Source: an uncultured Collinsella sp.
GTDB lineage: Bacteria; Actinomycetota; Coriobacteriia; Coriobacteriales; Coriobacteriaceae
DNA: 21,775 bases
NCBI GenBank assembly: GCA_902493615.1
Contig: CABUQK010000018.1
Span: 1-21,775 of the forward strand
Reading direction: 5' to 3'
Under the pieces are notes generated by a model. That model was not told the DNA's origin, searched no databases, and worked only from the letters and a program-made list of their open reading frames with translations. The translations under genes and the position numbers were made by a program. Positions 21,533 through 21,775 of the stretch are shown here, piece after piece (within the stretch, counting starts at the first letter, position 1; every line of letters begins with the position of its first letter).

Positions 21533-21775
21533 ATGAATAACATCAGCTACGAGACGCTCGAGAAGATCGGCTACGAGGGCTACGTGCTGCCCAAGGACGC
21601 CCCCGAGAAGGTCCTACAGTTTGGCGAGGGCAATTTCCTGCGCGCCTTCGTCGATCGTTTCTTCGATATGGGCAACGAGGCCACCGGTTGGAACGGCAAG
21701 GTCGTCATGGTGCAGCCCATCAGCGGCGCCTTCGATTTCGCCGATGGTATCAATGCCCAGGATGGCCTGTACACC
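21533..21775 (+). CDS. uxaB: Tagaturonate reductase (altronate oxidoreductase) UxaB, N-terminal part
   Basis: Partial gene cut by the window end; 81 codons are visible. The product starts MNNISYETLEKIGYEG and contains VLQFGEGNFLRAFVDRFFDMGNE, the N-terminal nucleotide-binding signature of the mannitol dehydrogenase/UxaB family, followed by VVMVQPISG. UxaB reduces tagaturonate, the UxaC product from galacturonate, to altronate using NADH. Third gene of the uxaC operon, 78 bases after the symporter gene. The related fructuronate reductase UxuB cannot be fully excluded, but FGEGNFLRAFVD is closer to UxaB. Confidence 0.82.
   Translation, partial: MNNISYETLEKIGYEGYVLPKDAPEKVLQFGEGNFLRAFVDRFFDMGNEATGWNGKVVMVQPISGAFDFADGINAQDGLYT

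Overview
The window reads as a stretch of chromosome from a high-GC, anaerobic gut actinobacterium of the Coriobacteriia, most likely Collinsella or a close relative. The basis is the GC-rich codon use, the similarity of the proteins as I recognise them, the duplicated FeoA before FeoB, the EbgA/EbgC pair, and very structured GC-rich hairpins between genes. I could not run a search, so the genus is an inference. No rRNA, tRNA, CRISPR array, transposase or phage gene was found. The genes are ordinary chromosomal metabolism; the unusual material lies mainly between them.

Layout. (1) 2-526, plus: C-terminal part of a MIP-family glycerol facilitator, followed by a 127-base nested perfect hairpin. 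(2) 837-3832, minus: serB (phosphoserine phosphatase), then a tight group larB-larC-tetR for nickel-pincer cofactor synthesis, with a LarC that lacks the usual C-terminal half. (3) 4089-5876, plus: aspS with a leader hairpin and a clear terminator, followed by a 61-62 base tandem repeat of hairpins. (4) 6119-7135, minus, a LacI-type regulator divergent from 7512-10979, plus, ebgA-ebgC (beta-galactosidase and its small partner). Three identical operators lie in the shared intergenic region. An APC-family permease follows at 11133-12596. (5) A 220-base inverted-repeat element, then a stand-alone HPr gene with Asp in place of the regulatory Ser46. (6) 13456-16786, plus: a ferrous-iron uptake group feoA-feoA-feoB and a small Cys-rich membrane protein. 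(7) 16931-18010, plus: a second LacI-type regulator; then a 199-base inverted-repeat element with a terminator inside; then a hexuronate operon from 18471: uxaC, a GPH-family sugar:cation symporter, and the start of uxaB, which runs off the end. Two palindromic operators bracket the uxaC promoter.

How it works together. The two sugar units follow one plan: a LacI-type repressor gene next to an operon whose promoter carries palindromes centred on CG (ACAACCGGTTGCAC for ebg; GTGAACGTTCAC for uxa). The ebg enzymes hydrolyse beta-galactosides, while the uxa genes import and isomerise glucuronate/galacturonate and reduce tagaturonate. This fits a gut organism living on dietary and host glycans. 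The iron genes may be under a DtxR/IdeR-type regulator, judged from one candidate box.

The most interesting items are the non-coding elements: several intergenic regions hold long inverted repeats (29-32 base arms), a tandem hairpin array, and a recurring AGTTAACC/GGTTAACT core. HPr Asp46 and the short LarC also deserve a check.
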